The position numbers and the translations under genes are program-made. 64,000 nt of DNA from Pomphorhynchus laevis (lineage: Eukaryota; Acanthocephala; Palaeacanthocephala; Echinorhynchida; Pomphorhynchidae). Shown one piece after another: positions 12,037 to 24,082 of this stretch. Position 1 is the stretch's first letter; every line of letters begins with the position of its first letter. Location of the stretch: NCBI GenBank assembly GCA_012934845.2, contig WNNJ02001615.1:28523-92522 (forward strand). The letters are read 5' to 3'. Under the pieces are notes generated by a model that had not been told where the DNA came from, did no database searches, and saw nothing but the letters and a program-made list of their open reading frames with translations.

Positions 12037-15000
12037 ATGATTGTATCACCATCCTTGACGACTAATCAAATGAATATCGATCAGTCTGCGAGGCATTCTA
12101 GGAATCAAAAAGAAATACACACCTACGAAACGTCACACACACTTTATTCTCTAGCTTGGTCTCTGAATAGTGAGTATCCTTTCCGGATGGCTGCTGCATC
12201 GTGTTGTCAACATTTTCAAAACAAGGTATTCGTGTGTAATCATGTTATTTATTAATAATATCTTAATTATTTTTAGATTTCAATTATATCCTTAATTCCA
12301 ACCACCGGAATGTTTATATCTCATTCTTTTATTGAGCAGACGTACCCACCTACTAAAATAATGTTCATCCCTGATAATGTAATTATGAACCGATTTTTTA
12401 GTAGTTTTTCTCTACATTTTCAATTGTTCAGAACGGTTTGTTTCCTGATTTGTTCGCGACTAGTGGTGAATATCTACGGCTGTACTCTCTCAAGCGTTCC
12501 AGCAGCTCCTTAGAATGCACCCTAAATTCGGTATGTATAAAATATTTATGAACAAATCAATTTATTGAATCTTAACATTCAAATAACAAAATTATGACAA
12601 AATATCGGCAAGATAATTTAAATTTTAATATATTCAGTCTCGTCAAACTGAATGGATAAAGAACCAGATTCTTATAAGAACTAACCGAACATAAGTTACC
12701 TAAATAATCAACAAGCACGAATTTATATTTCTCGTAAATTTCCGACATAGAAGAAAACGGTTTAGTAGTCAATTTTGTTATTAATCAAGTGTGTGGGCAC
12801 AATATTTTGTGTGGACACAAGTAAATGAGTTTCACACAAATATTCAAAAATAATGTTTGTATGTTTTGCAAAAATTTGACATTTGTGTTCAGTTCATAAA
12901 AATTAATTAATTATTGATTAGTAATTATTAAGTTGTTAATAAATATTTAAATTATTTCTTAGTTCTGATTCAATTAATAATCATTTTATTAATAATTTTA
13001 ATAATTAACTTGTATTTTTGACAATATCCGATACTAATGTTTGGCGTGATGTGGTTCGGAATGTTAGAAACACATTTTAGTGTTTATGCATTTTAGTGCA
13101 TATAGTTCGTCGGAAGTTTTATAACACTTTTGATTTAGCTATGTATCCTCGACTTAAACCAAAATAGCCGAATGACAACATCCTCGTTGTCGTCATATTT
13201 ACTTTTAATTGTTGAATTATAGAAACCACGAATTATTCATTTCGATTATATAATTAAATGGCATTTTGCTTTTAAATCTGTTCATCTACTCTTTAGTACA
13301 AATCCACAAATAAATGTGTACCGATTACTTCATTCGATTGGAACGTTAATGATTTATCGATGGTCGGAGTTTCAAGTATTGATACAACATGTACCATATG
13401 GAATATAGAGGTGAGTTAGAAGTAAGCGTATTTTAATATTTGTTATGTCTAAAACATTTCCAATGTTTTAGACCGGTCAGTCCTTAGGTCGAACAGCGCC
13501 ATTTGTAAGTGGATCCATGCAAATGCAGCTTTTAGCACACGACCTTGCTGTACTAGATATTGCATTCAATCCTGGACCCGCTGGGCGTGACCTATTCATA
13601 TCTTCTGGAATCGATGGTTCTATTCGGCTATTTGACTTGCGGCATCTCGAACATTCAACTATCATATATGAAAATGTGGACCCAATCTGTCGTGTACAAT
13701 GGAACAAAATCAATCATAATTTAATTGCATTTTTTACACTCAATTCTAAAGACGTAGTACTAATTTTCAAATATTCTGCTATTCAGCTGGTATTTTTAAG
13801 GTTTCGATAATAGATGTAAGAATGCCTTGCAAAATACAAAACGTTCTCAGCAACCATTCTGATTTTATAAATGCATTCTGTTGGGCTCCTCATTCGTCTC
13901 GTCATATTTGCACAGTCGGTTAGTTTATTGTTTATTATGGATGTGTCATTTTATATTTTATAAATAAAGAAATAAATAAGCGCAAAGAATATAAGTTTAG
14001 ATGTAAATTTAAGATTGTATAAAGCTGAATTAAGACAAGTAGAATTGATCATATCGCCTAGTTTAGACTACGTTGTTTTAAAAAAATTAGATGAAATTCG
14101 ACGTTGAATTGAATTATAAATAATCGGAAAATGTAAATTTTTAAAGATTTTGCTTTTCACAGCCGCTCGTATTTTATTGGCTTCCGACGCTTCGATCATA
14201 TTTTTTGACATAAATTGCTTCTTAATTGGTCTAGCATTTCTCAGCGCGTAACCATTAGCTTACTATTTCTTGTCTATCGTTATGTTATTGAATTATAAAT
14301 AATCAGAAAATGTAAATTTTTAAAAGATCTAGCTTTTCGTTTCTTTTTAATGTATTTTTTTATCAGCTGTATATTTATTTCGATTTTTTTTATTCGAAAT
14401 AGAAAAATCGAATTAAAAACTTCAAACTTAGTTTTTTTTTAACAAAACTCCTGGTTGTGGGCTTGGCGTGCTCTAATCATTTTATATTTTAAGACAAGCA
14501 TTCTTTCCTAGTTTAATCAACAACGTTTTATAATTAGTTAATCGCTGAATATAAAAGTAATCGATAAATAACTAGTTAATTACCATTTCATTACTATATA
14601 ATAGTAATATTATATTAATATATAATATATGCTCAATACTTAGCTATCCCAAACTTGGATGGCTAAGTTCGTCTGCCTTGTCTTACTTATCACCCCCTGT
14701 ATTGTAATTCTCCTTCATATATCTACCTGCCAAATCTAAGTGAATCTCACTCTCTACCTACGTTCATGTGCGTCTCTTCCTCTACACGTACATCTTCACT
14801 CAACTTAAATTGTTTGATGATTAATAAATTTAATAATTTTGAGTAGCTTAAATTAATTTATAATCATTTTAGAAATATTTTTATGACATATTTATATTCG
14901 TTATTTTGGATTAGTTCTGGTGTTAAGACGTAAAACAGTGATAGTTATTATCTAAATATCATTATTTATTATATAAATATCATTATTACATATTATATTT

Positions 15001-15525
15001 TATAATATAATGTCATATCATATTATATGATATAATTTTGTGCAATGTATATAATATATAATATAATATATGATAAATTAAATGATTAATATATGTATTG
15101 AATATTTACTAGATTACACAAGATGATTTTCGCATTGAAAACCAGCTACAGAATCCTTCAATAGAGGATTCAATAGATAATAAAACATTCATAATATGAT
15201 CACCAGATTGATTTCAATCGATCGTCATGATCTCATACTATATATATCATTCTATATATAGATCTCATACTATATATATCATTGCAGATTAATTTTACAT
15301 TTGGCTGATACCAGTTTTATTGATTTCTAGTCTTTATAAATGTTTTTAGCCGACGATCGTCAAGCGCTGATATGGGATTTAAATACTTTTACTCATTCAA
15401 GCTCAAACAATCCGATTCTTTCTTACGATGCAAAATCAGAAATCAACAATGTTCAATGGTCTGAATTGCAACCAGAATGGCTGTCAATTGCAACATCAAA
15501 TACAATACAAATTCTAAGAGTCTGA
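12037..15525 (+). CDS. DCAF7: DCAF7/WDR68-like WD40 repeat protein (7 exons)
   Basis: Exons: 12037-12225, 12277-12378, 12432-12530, 13297-13410, 13472-13756, 13801-13918 and 15350-15525. They join in frame to a 360-residue protein (human DCAF7 has 342). Most introns are 44-61 nt with GT-AG ends; introns 3 (766 nt) and 6 (1431 nt) are long, and the last is phase 1. Diagnostic blocks match the family in order: [105 protein letters not shown], and the end [14 protein letters not shown] to ILRV. DCAF7 is a WD40 scaffold that binds DYRK1/HIPK kinases and DDB1-CUL4 ligase in nucleus and cytoplasm. The ATG at 12037 gives a 22-residue N-terminal extension before the conserved KEI. Several normally invariant positions vary (for example [10 protein letters not shown]), so it evolves fast but looks functional. 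Confidence 0.93.
14108..14338. repeat. direct repeat pair inside DCAF7 intron 6
   Basis: GAATTATAAATAATCGGAAA and following ~30 bases (14,108-14,158) recur with few changes at 14,289-14,338. The ~130 bp between them is a GC-richer patch (14,160-14,285) that I do not recognise. It may be a small insertion with duplicated flanks or a partial tandem duplication. Confidence 0.6.
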
Positions 15526-15960
15526 TTGAACTATTTCATTACTATTAACATTATATTCATCACCATCACTTATTCCGCTTATTTTCGACAGCGTCCTTTT
15601 GTCTCCTTGATCTCTTTGGTTGTTTTTATATGTGGCAGAACGAAAAATGACAAATACCAACGGACCAAGAGAAGCTGTATAAAAACATCTTGGACTGTGT
15701 GTTACCGAACACATAAGATCAAAGCCGACAATAACCGACCAATTGTCTTTGAATTCTTTCGTAAATTGTTCTCTTAACTTATTCGACATTTGCTCTGTAC
15801 ATTCGCATTCTTGTAGTAATTCATAGATACATTTTTCAGCAAACATTACTTTCCTCCTGCTGAAATCACTCTGTACAATTGTAAGTTTGTGATTTACGGC
15901 TAGATCTTGAAGTGTACTGTAATTGTCAACTGGAATTTCATCAAACAAGTCTGCAAACAT
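15514..15960 (-). CDS. dynein light chain, LC8/DNAL4-like, with extensions
   Basis: A single open frame of 148 residues starting at the ATG 15960-15958. Residues ~45-108 match the dynein light chain (LC8) domain: a helical region (KCIYELLQECE, then NKLREQFTKEFKDNW), then SVIVGFDLMCSVTH, corresponding to the W..IVG..FGS.VTH strand of the family, and CFYTASLGPLVFVIFRSA for the last strands. LC8-type chains are dimeric hubs of cytoplasmic and axonemal dynein and of many other complexes. This protein has a ~40-residue N-terminal part (as DNAL4 also has in shorter form) and a charged ~37-residue tail. No intron is needed. Its stop (15516-15514) lies inside the last DCAF7 exon. Domain assignment is firm; which paralogue it is remains open. 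Confidence 0.85.
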   Translation of the reverse strand: MFADLFDEIPVDNYSTLQDLAVNHKLTIVQSDFSRRKVMFAEKCIYELLQECECTEQMSNKLREQFTKEFKDNWSVIVGFDLMCSVTHSPRCFYTASLGPLVFVIFRSATYKNNQRDQGDKRTLSKISGISDGDEYNVNSNEIVQSDS

Positions 15961-17195
15961 CCTTAATTATTTTCTAATTTTGAATCGATAAGTTGCGATC
16001 AGGTCATATCTGTTTGGTTGTCGTGACTACAACATATTTTGTATTTATTCGTATGAACTGATAATAGAGTCTCTTAATAATAGCATACTTCTGCGAAATG
16101 ATAATTATGATATAATGTTGTGTATTATATATAATTTGTTTCTTATACAATGTATATATTACATTTTAAGAAACATTGTATATTCCAGGTAAATTAATAA
16201 TACATTAATAATGTATAATTTCACTAATGATTGATATTTAATTATAATTAATATTAAACTATAATTTATTAGTTAATAAATTATTAATTAATTATAGTTA
16301 TAATTAATTATTAATTATAGCTTAACTATTTATTATTTCACATTTATGCAAAATGCAAAATGACCGTTTATCGTGTTTCGGATCCTTTAAAAGAAAAATA
16401 TAAAATAAAAGTCATAATTCGTTAATTATTAATAATGTATGATTTAAATTAATAACTTAATGTATCTAGCCATAAATTTATTGTAGAAAATCATTGGTCT
16501 GTTGATTTTACGTATTCGGTATTTTACGTAAACTTCAATGTGTGAGAATTTATTTTTTTTATCAAAAAATATCTTTTATTAATTTCCCCCGTAAATCGAT
16601 AGTGAAACAGATCGGATTTCGAATCCATTTACTTAATTATCCAAGACGCACAAGTCATACAAGTAGTTTTCTCTCGTATCAATTAATGCGAAATTATAGA
16701 TTTTAGACATGTGATATGTCTAATATATCAAATACTATATGTTTTAATTTATCAATTAAATTAATAGCAGCGTTATTATATAACCCTGCTATGTAATTTA
16801 ATGATATTGTAACAATAAAAATATATTTGTCCTTATTTTAAACTAAGCACCTACTTTTTAAATTGGTTGTTTTGTTTAAAAGCGATTTAATCGTCATACT
16901 GTTTAAGTATCTAAGATAAGAGCATATCTAAGTGCATATCTGTCCGATTAATCAACTTCGTGAATTTTTTTATTCGCAAATGGTTAATGTATGAACACAA
17001 ATTAAACGTTATTTGATTTTACTTAAAATTTTTGTTCTACTTGCACTATCTATTCATATAAGGAATCCAAACGGATGTATTATAAAAAAATTAGTATTTA
17101 ATTAATTATTAATACATTTGAATAATATTAATACATTAACTATTAATACATATTTTTAATTTTATTTCCAAATTAGGCTCGTAATATACAAATAT
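15961..17195. other. AT-rich intergenic DNA
   Basis: Presumably holds the dynein light chain promoter just after 15,960. Long runs of A/T with small palindromes (16,240-16,320). No gene or recognisable element found. Confidence 0.4.
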
Positions 17196-17199
17196 AATT

Positions 17200-18030
17200 C
17201 ATCCTACCTTTCGGGTTTCAGGTGCTTTATCTTGCACACATCATTCAATTGATGTTCAATTGAATGTTAACCTGATAATATTTAAATATTTACCTGATAT
17301 AATAATAAATTGTATAAAATCTTATAATTATTTATTATTTATCTTTATTTTTATTTATATATAGTATAAAATACGTAGACTCGCTTTTTTGATGTGATTT
17401 ATTTTACTGACAAGTTATTATTGACCTGTGGACTTTCTCGAATTTTCTTAAACGAATTTTCAATAGCCTACTGCTATCATCTTCAGGAGTAAATGTTACA
17501 AAATATTTTTACAAATATAAAATAGTAAAAATATTTTGTAACATTTACTCCTGAAGATGATAGCAGTGGGATATTGAAAATTCGATTAAATAAATATTTT
17601 TTTCACTCTTTCAACTAATAAATAAGATACTATATAATCAAATTTCATCAGTTGAAATACTCCTTAACACTTATTTGGCCCCGCTGCTATGTTGGGTTGA
17701 GGAATAGAAGCTGAAACGTGAAAACATAGAAGTTCCTTTTGATGACCTCTAATCTTTATTCGGATTCTTCGTCTGATATTTATTAGTCAATTCATAACAA
17801 TTGATTTTTATTTTAAATTTCAATTTTAAATATTAACCTGATATAAATATAAATTGTATAAAACTTATATAATTATTTATTATTTATCTTTATTTTTATT
17901 TATATATAGTATAAAATACGGAGACTCGCTTTTTTGATGTGATTTATTCTACCGACAAGCTATTATTGACCTGTGGACTTTCTCAGTTATCCGATCTGAT
18001 ATGCATGCTTAATAAACACAATCGCTTAGT
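17200..18030 (+). mobile_element. Penelope-like terminal repeats with long palindrome
   Basis: Two partial copies of the PLE terminal unit, in the orientation opposite to 10.4 kb. The segment 17,350-18,000 is, in large part, the reverse complement of 28,620-29,170. It includes the CATAGAAGTTCCTTTTGATG / CCGCTGCTATGTTGGG hairpin block (17,675-17,745) and TATTAGTCAATTCATAA. No coding sequence remains. Confidence 0.6.
17453..17584. repeat. 59-bp-arm palindrome
   Basis: Arms 17,453-17,511 and 17,526-17,584 are almost perfect inverted repeats (CGAATTTTCAATAGCC... against ...GGGATATTGAAAATTCG) around a 14-bp spacer. Each arm contains CATCTTCAGGAGTAAATGTT or its complement. The same structure, reverse-complemented as a whole, stands at 29,024-29,155. 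It looks like two PLE ends joined head to head. Confidence 0.9.
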
Positions 18031-19700
18031 TAAATTTAATTTTAATAATTAATCAATTTTATTATTAACATTTCATTGAAAAATAAAATATCTATTGAAA
18101 GCGATACACAATATAATACATAATTACATTACTGCGCACTTCGACTAAACTTTAATTGAATATTTAAATACTGAAAATTTTGATTTTCATATTCTTTGTA
18201 AAAAATTTGTTTCTCATAAATTCAGTCCTAAAAATTATAAATTTATTGAACCAAAAGATTTCAGATTTAACTGAAGACACACCATTGTCAACATTCAATT
18301 GATTCAAGTTACTCTGCCAATTCGCATTACTATATTAAATTATCAGATAACTAAGTATACGTATTTTATAATAAAGATAAATAACAAATAATAAATAACA
18401 AATAATCATATTAGATCTTATACAATTAATATTTATATAACGATAAAATTTATTATTAAAATCCTTAATAAAAATCAATTTTTATGAATTGACTAATAAA
18501 TCATATACTATGGATTCGAATGAGGAATAGAGTCATCATTATAAAATAAATAATATCTGTGTTAAAATATTAAATCACTTAATTTAATCAGATCAACTCG
18601 ATGATTTTTATAATAAATAAATTTTTTTAAATACACAAATTAAAAATATAATGTCGCATCAATAATGCATAGTTTCACTATTTCTGTCCGAGGTTATATT
18701 ACCAGGAAAACAAAGTGCACAGGTCAATAATATCTTGTCAGTAGAACAAATCAGATCAGATATATGTGTCTACGTATTTTATACGATATATAAATGAAAA
18801 TGAAGATAAATAATTACATAAGATTTTATACAATTTATAATGATTTATTATTGATAAAGAATTATTGTAGCTGGATTAAATAAAGAAGGAAAATTTTGAT
18901 ATTTCGCTAACCTCTGTTAGCATATTCAAAATATCACAATGTTTTTATTACAATGTAATAAAAACAAAAAACAGCACGGGCGAGACTAATAACATCAGAT
19001 AACTAAGTCTACGTATTTTATACTGTATATAAATTAAAAATAAAGTTAAGGAATAAATAATTATATAAGTTTTATACAATTTATATTTATATCAGGTTAA
19101 TATTTAAAATTGAAATTTAAAATAAAAATCAATTGTTATGAATTGACTAATAAATATCAGACGAAGAATCCGAATAAATATTAGAGGTCATCAAAAGGAA
19201 CTTCTATGTTATCAGGTTTCAGCTTCTATTCCTTAACCAAACATAGCAGCGGGTCGAACATCAATCGAATGATGTGTGCAAGACAAAGCACATGAAACCC
19301 AAATGGTAGGATTAATTGAAATTTAAAATAAAAATTAATTTTTATGAATTGACTTATACATAACAGACGAGGTATTTGAATATTCCACTCGACTATTTGA
19401 GTTATACTTAACTCAAATCCTTTAATATCATTAAAATGTAAATACTATACGTGAGTGTTTTTTAAATACTATCCAATGCCATAAAATCAATAATATTTAA
19501 TAATATCAAGAGAATACGAAAAAGGACATTTCCCTAGTAAAAAATTAAACAAAAATTAGTTTATTAATTTTTGTCAAATCATCGGGCATTATCGATTATT
19601 AACGTTGCATTCAACTAATTTTAACTCCTGATAAAATTCGACGGTTAACATGATGGTTAAAAGTTCAACCTAAATTGTTGAATCAAGTTTTGTATTATGT
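18030..19700. repeat. cluster of partial PLE terminal repeats in AT-rich DNA
   Basis: Truncated copies of the PLE end lie near 18,340-18,530, 18,690-18,850 and 18,990-19,370. They share GATAACTAAGTCTACGTATT, TTATGAATTGACTAATAAAT and, at 19,180-19,255, the hairpin block ending CATAGCAGCGGG. A short CTAACCTCTGTTAG palindrome near 18,908 is also found at 22.82, 36.83 and (reverse) 41.56 kb. No gene seen. Confidence 0.55.
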
Positions 19701-19841
19701 TTTTAATAAATATAGATAAAAAATTGTTTATTCTTTATAAAAGAAATGGTTTCTGCAAATGGGCCTCCTATTTACGAAACTATAATTTATGTTTAGATGT
19801 AATAATATTTTCGAAAATTTATTATCTTCTTCTTAATCCTA

Positions 19842-20189
19842 CTACACGGAGCATGCAGACACAGAGCGTGCAATCTCGAAGCCAATATCGCGTTTAATTT
19901 TGACGACTATATAGGCATATGCCCGGGTTGACAGAATGGCTGTTTTGCTGTCAATTAGCTTTATTAGCGTCTCAGCTTCTTTACCGAGTCCTCGGAATGT
20001 CGAGAAAATCAGTGGCGAGAACGAAGCGCGTTCAACCGCACCTACTCGTTCGGCATATTTGTTCGTTTTGCAACTCTCATTGTATTTAAAAACCAAATCT
20101 GGTTCACGAATTCGGTTCACGAATAATAAAATCATCTCTCCTAATCCATTTATTACAGAGGATTTCATAAATAAATATTTTGATTTCAT
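19842..20189 (-). mobile_element. fragment of an RT-bearing retroelement, C-terminal part
   Basis: A 115-codon minus-strand frame contains NKYAERVGAVE then SFSPLIFSTFRGLGKEAETL. This matches a conserved block, of the form Y.ER...VE.GSFTPLVFS..GGMG.EA, seen at the C-terminal end of a large, poorly named group of reverse-transcriptase elements in many invertebrates. The later W.R.KLSFALLRS block is present only in altered form (VVKIKRDIGFEIARSV). It is short and isolated, so it is a relic. Family recognition is from memory of protein patterns. Confidence 0.55.
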
Positions 20190-20724
20190 AAATAAATATT
20201 CTGATTTCTACTGTAAAATTATGATATTCTGAAATATACTATAATTACGAGTGTGATAACTATTTGTCTAGATATTTACGAAAATGAAAATATTGAAACT
20301 CGTTTTAATATTATAAATATTATCAAAATTGTTATTAAACGTGAAATAATTTATTTTTATAAACATTAGTCGAATTTTTGATAGCTGGCAGCTATTATCA
20401 AGACACAAATTTTACAATAAAAAAGTCCTTTCAGAAAGTTGCTGAAATATGTTTTATTGTTTATTTTTGATTCTTTTGACATTCGACAATCATTTTGATC
20501 CTTTACGTCAGTCGGGTATCCAAAATTCAATTATTTTTTATAAAAATAAATTATATCACTCTCTCCTGTCCAATCATAAATAAAACATGAGTAAATCGGA
20601 TTAGATAACTGTGTTTGCTTATCTTATACTATATATAAATTAAAAAATAAAGATAAATAATAAATAATTATAAATATTTTATAAAATTAGTATTTTCAAT
20701 TAGTATTTTAAACAATTAGTATTT

Positions 20725-21471
20725 TTGAAGTGGTCTGGCGCATTTCTGGAGGCGTTGCCTACCACAGCTGTTGGCAATAGTCTTGATGATCAATCCTTGT
20801 CGATAGCGTTAGGACTGAGACTTGGGGTCATCTCACGACAAACCTTTACTTGCATCAGCAGAGAAGAGGTGAGTCGCGGAAGTACGCACCCACTGGATTG
20901 CCGTCACACCGGAGTAAACATGATAGTTCGGATGGCTCTCGCAGCTGCAGGCCTACCTTAAAGATTAGAACCGATTAACATTTCAGGCATCGATGGTAAG
21001 CGCCCAGATGGAGCGACGCTCATCCCGTGGCAATCCAGTCGTATTCTGATATGGGACTTTACCTGAGCCAATTCCCTGGCTCTGACCTACAAATCTTAAG
21101 CTATGACAGAAAGAAGTGCCGCCGCCAGCAACTCTGATGAAAGAAAAAGATCAAAATACATAAATATCGATACTCGCGATTACGAGTTCGTACAAGTGGC
21201 AATCAATAAGCTTGGTACTGTGGGCTCGAGCGCAGCGTTATCTTCGGGTCGCTCGGAAATAGGCTGGTTGGGACGACATGCGACACGCGGTAATCATCCT
21301 AGTTCACGCAGCGAATCAGCGCGACGATTGTGCGGGGCAACTCCGCTTGCTTTTTTTGGAGGCCACCGAAGACAGGAAATTTTCCATCTTCTGAGCTTGA
21401 TTGAAACTTTGCATAAATCATTTTATCAGAAAAAATATAATTTTCGAACAAAATGGTATTTGAAATTTTAA
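20725..21471 (+). mobile_element. fragment of an RT-bearing retroelement (DGKRPDG block)
   Basis: A single frame, interrupted a few times, carries blocks in the order known from the C-terminal region of a widespread invertebrate retroelement group: LPTTAVGNSLDDQSLSIALG, LRLGV, LDCRHTGVNMIVRMALAAAG, then GIDGKRPDGATLIPW, RILIWDFT, and later SDERKRSKYINI and INKLGTVGSSAAL. The RPDG...LIPW...WD array has the look of a restriction-like nuclease fold; that reading is inference. No RT part is adjacent. It is clearly GC-richer than the neighbouring DNA. The element is broken. Confidence 0.6.
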
Positions 21472-21479
21472 AATTTATT

Positions 21480-22430
21480 ATATCATGAAATCAAAGAAAA
21501 TTGTATTATTAGCTTGTATTGTTACAAGCAAATGCCCGCTTGTAGCATGCGAACAATATATCTCCTTTTAGTTAAAATATCTTTACTTTTTATTTAATGC
21601 AGCATTGAATAATTTACTTTAATAGACAAGGATCAGATCAAAATCAAGTCTTTCTGAAGTTAATCTGACGGGGATAGTACATATCCGTTAGATTGATCAA
21701 AAATCAGACGGGCAAGCGTTCATTTAGAAATAAATGTTAATATAATGGATGCTATATTATAGTATGGAATCAAAGAAACGTATAATTCGAGAAAAAATTA
21801 TCAGTCCAGTATTTCAATAACTGCTGCTATCATTGTTAAAAACCATTGTTTCACATCTCGTAAAAGTTATTTATATGGAAGTTTTATCGTACAACATTTA
21901 AAAACTTTAAAAAAGAAGAAAACATGTACAAGAAACTAACACATCGAATAAAATTTGTCAATGGAAGTGAAAAACAAGAAACAATCACAAGAGAAATCAA
22001 GAAACAATCACAAAAAAAAACGAAAATAAGCATGTGCAAGAAACTAAAACTTCAAATGAATTGTTCAAACATATTTACCACAAAATAATTAATGAGTTTA
22101 TTAATTTATTTATTTATAATTAATTATAATTAAATTATGATTATTTCATTATATTATAATGAATTCTATAATTAATATTGTGATGAATTACTGAACAGAA
22201 TCTGAAGAATCCAATTTTATTACAAATGTAAGATATAGTAGCGATTGTAATGATAGTATTTTTAGCAGAGCGAGGTTGGAAAGGTATCCTTCACTACCGA
22301 CAAAATGAGTATAATTAAGTTCTTGGTAGATTATCTTCTTATAATAAAATCCAAGAGAATATTAAAGTATTATATTACAATTAATTGTAAACCAGGTGTA
22401 TTATACTTGTTACCCAAGCTTCACAGGAGT
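21480..22430. other. AT-rich spacer
   Basis: No gene or named repeat found. A short CTTAT/ATAAG inverted pair lies near 22,467-22,488 just beyond it. Confidence 0.4.
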
Positions 22431-22544
22431 TACTTATGAAGAGTTGCTCAATCTATTCTACTTACTCTTATACGATGTATAAGAGTATATTACCAATATA
22501 TTTAAACAGAATGTGCATAACGACCATTTTTCCTTTATTAAAGA

Positions 22545-22800
22545 TTGTCACACTTTTCTAATTTAATTATAAATAAACATTATGGTGACATTAGAGTATA
22601 TACTGCGGATGTAATCTTCAAGTTTACGAATATTCCATTAGTCATTTCAATTGATTTCGCCAGTGATATTTTAGTTAATAATAATCCTATAAATTGGTGT
22701 ATTAACAAAGAGGACTGGACTAATTTGTTAGTTCTTTGCATTCAAATATGTAATATTTTAAAGAATTATTGGAGCTGGATCAAAGAAAAGAGAAAATTTT
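22545..22800 (+). mobile_element. Penelope-like element RT fragment (motif A region)
   Basis: The frame reads VYTADVIFKFTNIPLVIS, then WCINKEDWTNLLVLCIQIC. This follows the PLE reverse-transcriptase pattern Y..DV.SLFTNIPL........W......LL..C. The end runs into the CTAACCTCTGTTTTCATCTTC segment found at other PLE ends. Only ~80 codons are recognisable. Confidence 0.6.
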
Positions 22801-23129
22801 TTATATTTTTTATTGATATTTCGCTAACCTCTGTTTTCATCTTCAGAAAATAAAAGACCTCGCTATAATAAACTTTCAAGAAATTGCTTGAATTAATATC
22901 TTCTATAATTGAATGGATCTCTCGGAGGTCTTTAATCATTTCTTATATAATCGGATGGAAACTTTCGTATCTAATAATTTCGAAGAAATATTTGGGCATC
23001 AGACAGAATACGTTCGTCTTCACCAACTGGCAAATATTTTGTTGATTCTGTAAACAAAAATTACGTCTAATCAAAAACCAGAAATTCAAGTAATGATGTC
23101 CGTAACGTTTTTCAATTTAATAGCTTTGA

Positions 23130-23520
23130 TCCAATAAATGAGTATTAAATCAGCTAACTGAGTCTACGTATTTAATATAATTATAAAATAAACAAAACAT
23201 AATAATGCTAAATCAAAATTTAATAATTAAATAATAAAATTAATAATTGTTTTTAGATTTTCTATAATTTAAATCAAGTTAAAAAAATGAAATTTAAAAT
23301 AAACGTCATTTTTATGAATTGACTAATAAATAACAGACGTTGTATCAGAATAAGAATTAGAGGTCATCAGGAGGAACTGCTATGCTATCAGGTTTCGGTC
23401 CCTAACTCCTCTACCCAACATAGCAGCGGGGCCAAATACATGCTAATGATGTATTTCCTCTGAAATAACTATCTAGTATCTTATTCTAATACAAAGTATA
23501 TTATTTATTATCCATCCAAG
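23130..23520 (-). mobile_element. Penelope-like terminal region
   Basis: Near-identical to 10,470-10,860, including TAACAGACGTTGTATCAGAA, GAGGTCATCAGGAGGAACTG and CATAGCAGCGGGGCC. The two copies diverge on both sides, so they are separate insertions. Confidence 0.65.
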
Positions 23521-24080
23521 AGTCTAATACAATGAAATCTGCGTCATTATTACAATTTAACTTTAAAAAATTATGCAATTGTGTAAACCAAAGATTGGTA
23601 AGATTCCAATAGTCACTATTGAGATCATTTATAACATTAGCAATATTATTAGCAAACAATATGTAAAAATTAAAGAAAATAACCAATTTAAATGTTAAGC
23701 CCATCTTTAATTAATAATAAAACTAAACGATTAGAAGAGAAATCATGTACAATATGATACAATAAATTATTCAAAATATTCAATAATTATAAACGTATGC
23801 AATATTAATGTGATATTACGTAATTATTGAATAATTATTATTTTTAAATATAAAAACTACATTTATATTTTAAAAATAAATGCTATGCAGAAGAATTGTT
23901 TAAAATATTTAATCATTATAAACAAAAATAAATTGTCATTATAAAATAAATGTACTGATCGATAATAAAACTAAGTTGCTATAAAGCTTAAATAGACAAA
24001 ATGTGAAAATAATATAATTTTAATAAAAATTAGAAATCAAGGTTTATAATGTTTCTATTGTCATAATAAAATAAATGTAC
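23520..24080. other. AT-rich spacer
   Basis: A minus-strand frame at 23,501-23,704 has no recognisable features. No gene supported. Confidence 0.3.
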
Positions 24081-24082
24081 TG

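Noticed and set aside
12572-12772. 66-codon minus-strand open frame in DCAF7 intron 3
   Set aside because: Low-complexity, no homology pattern, lies inside a clear intron.
15526-15777. 83-codon plus-strand frame after DCAF7
   Set aside because: Shadow of the dynein light chain frame on the other strand.
20725-21471. Alternative genetic code, because conserved blocks continue across stop codons
   Set aside because: The element is decayed and DCAF7, CBP20-like and homeobox genes read normally with standard stops.
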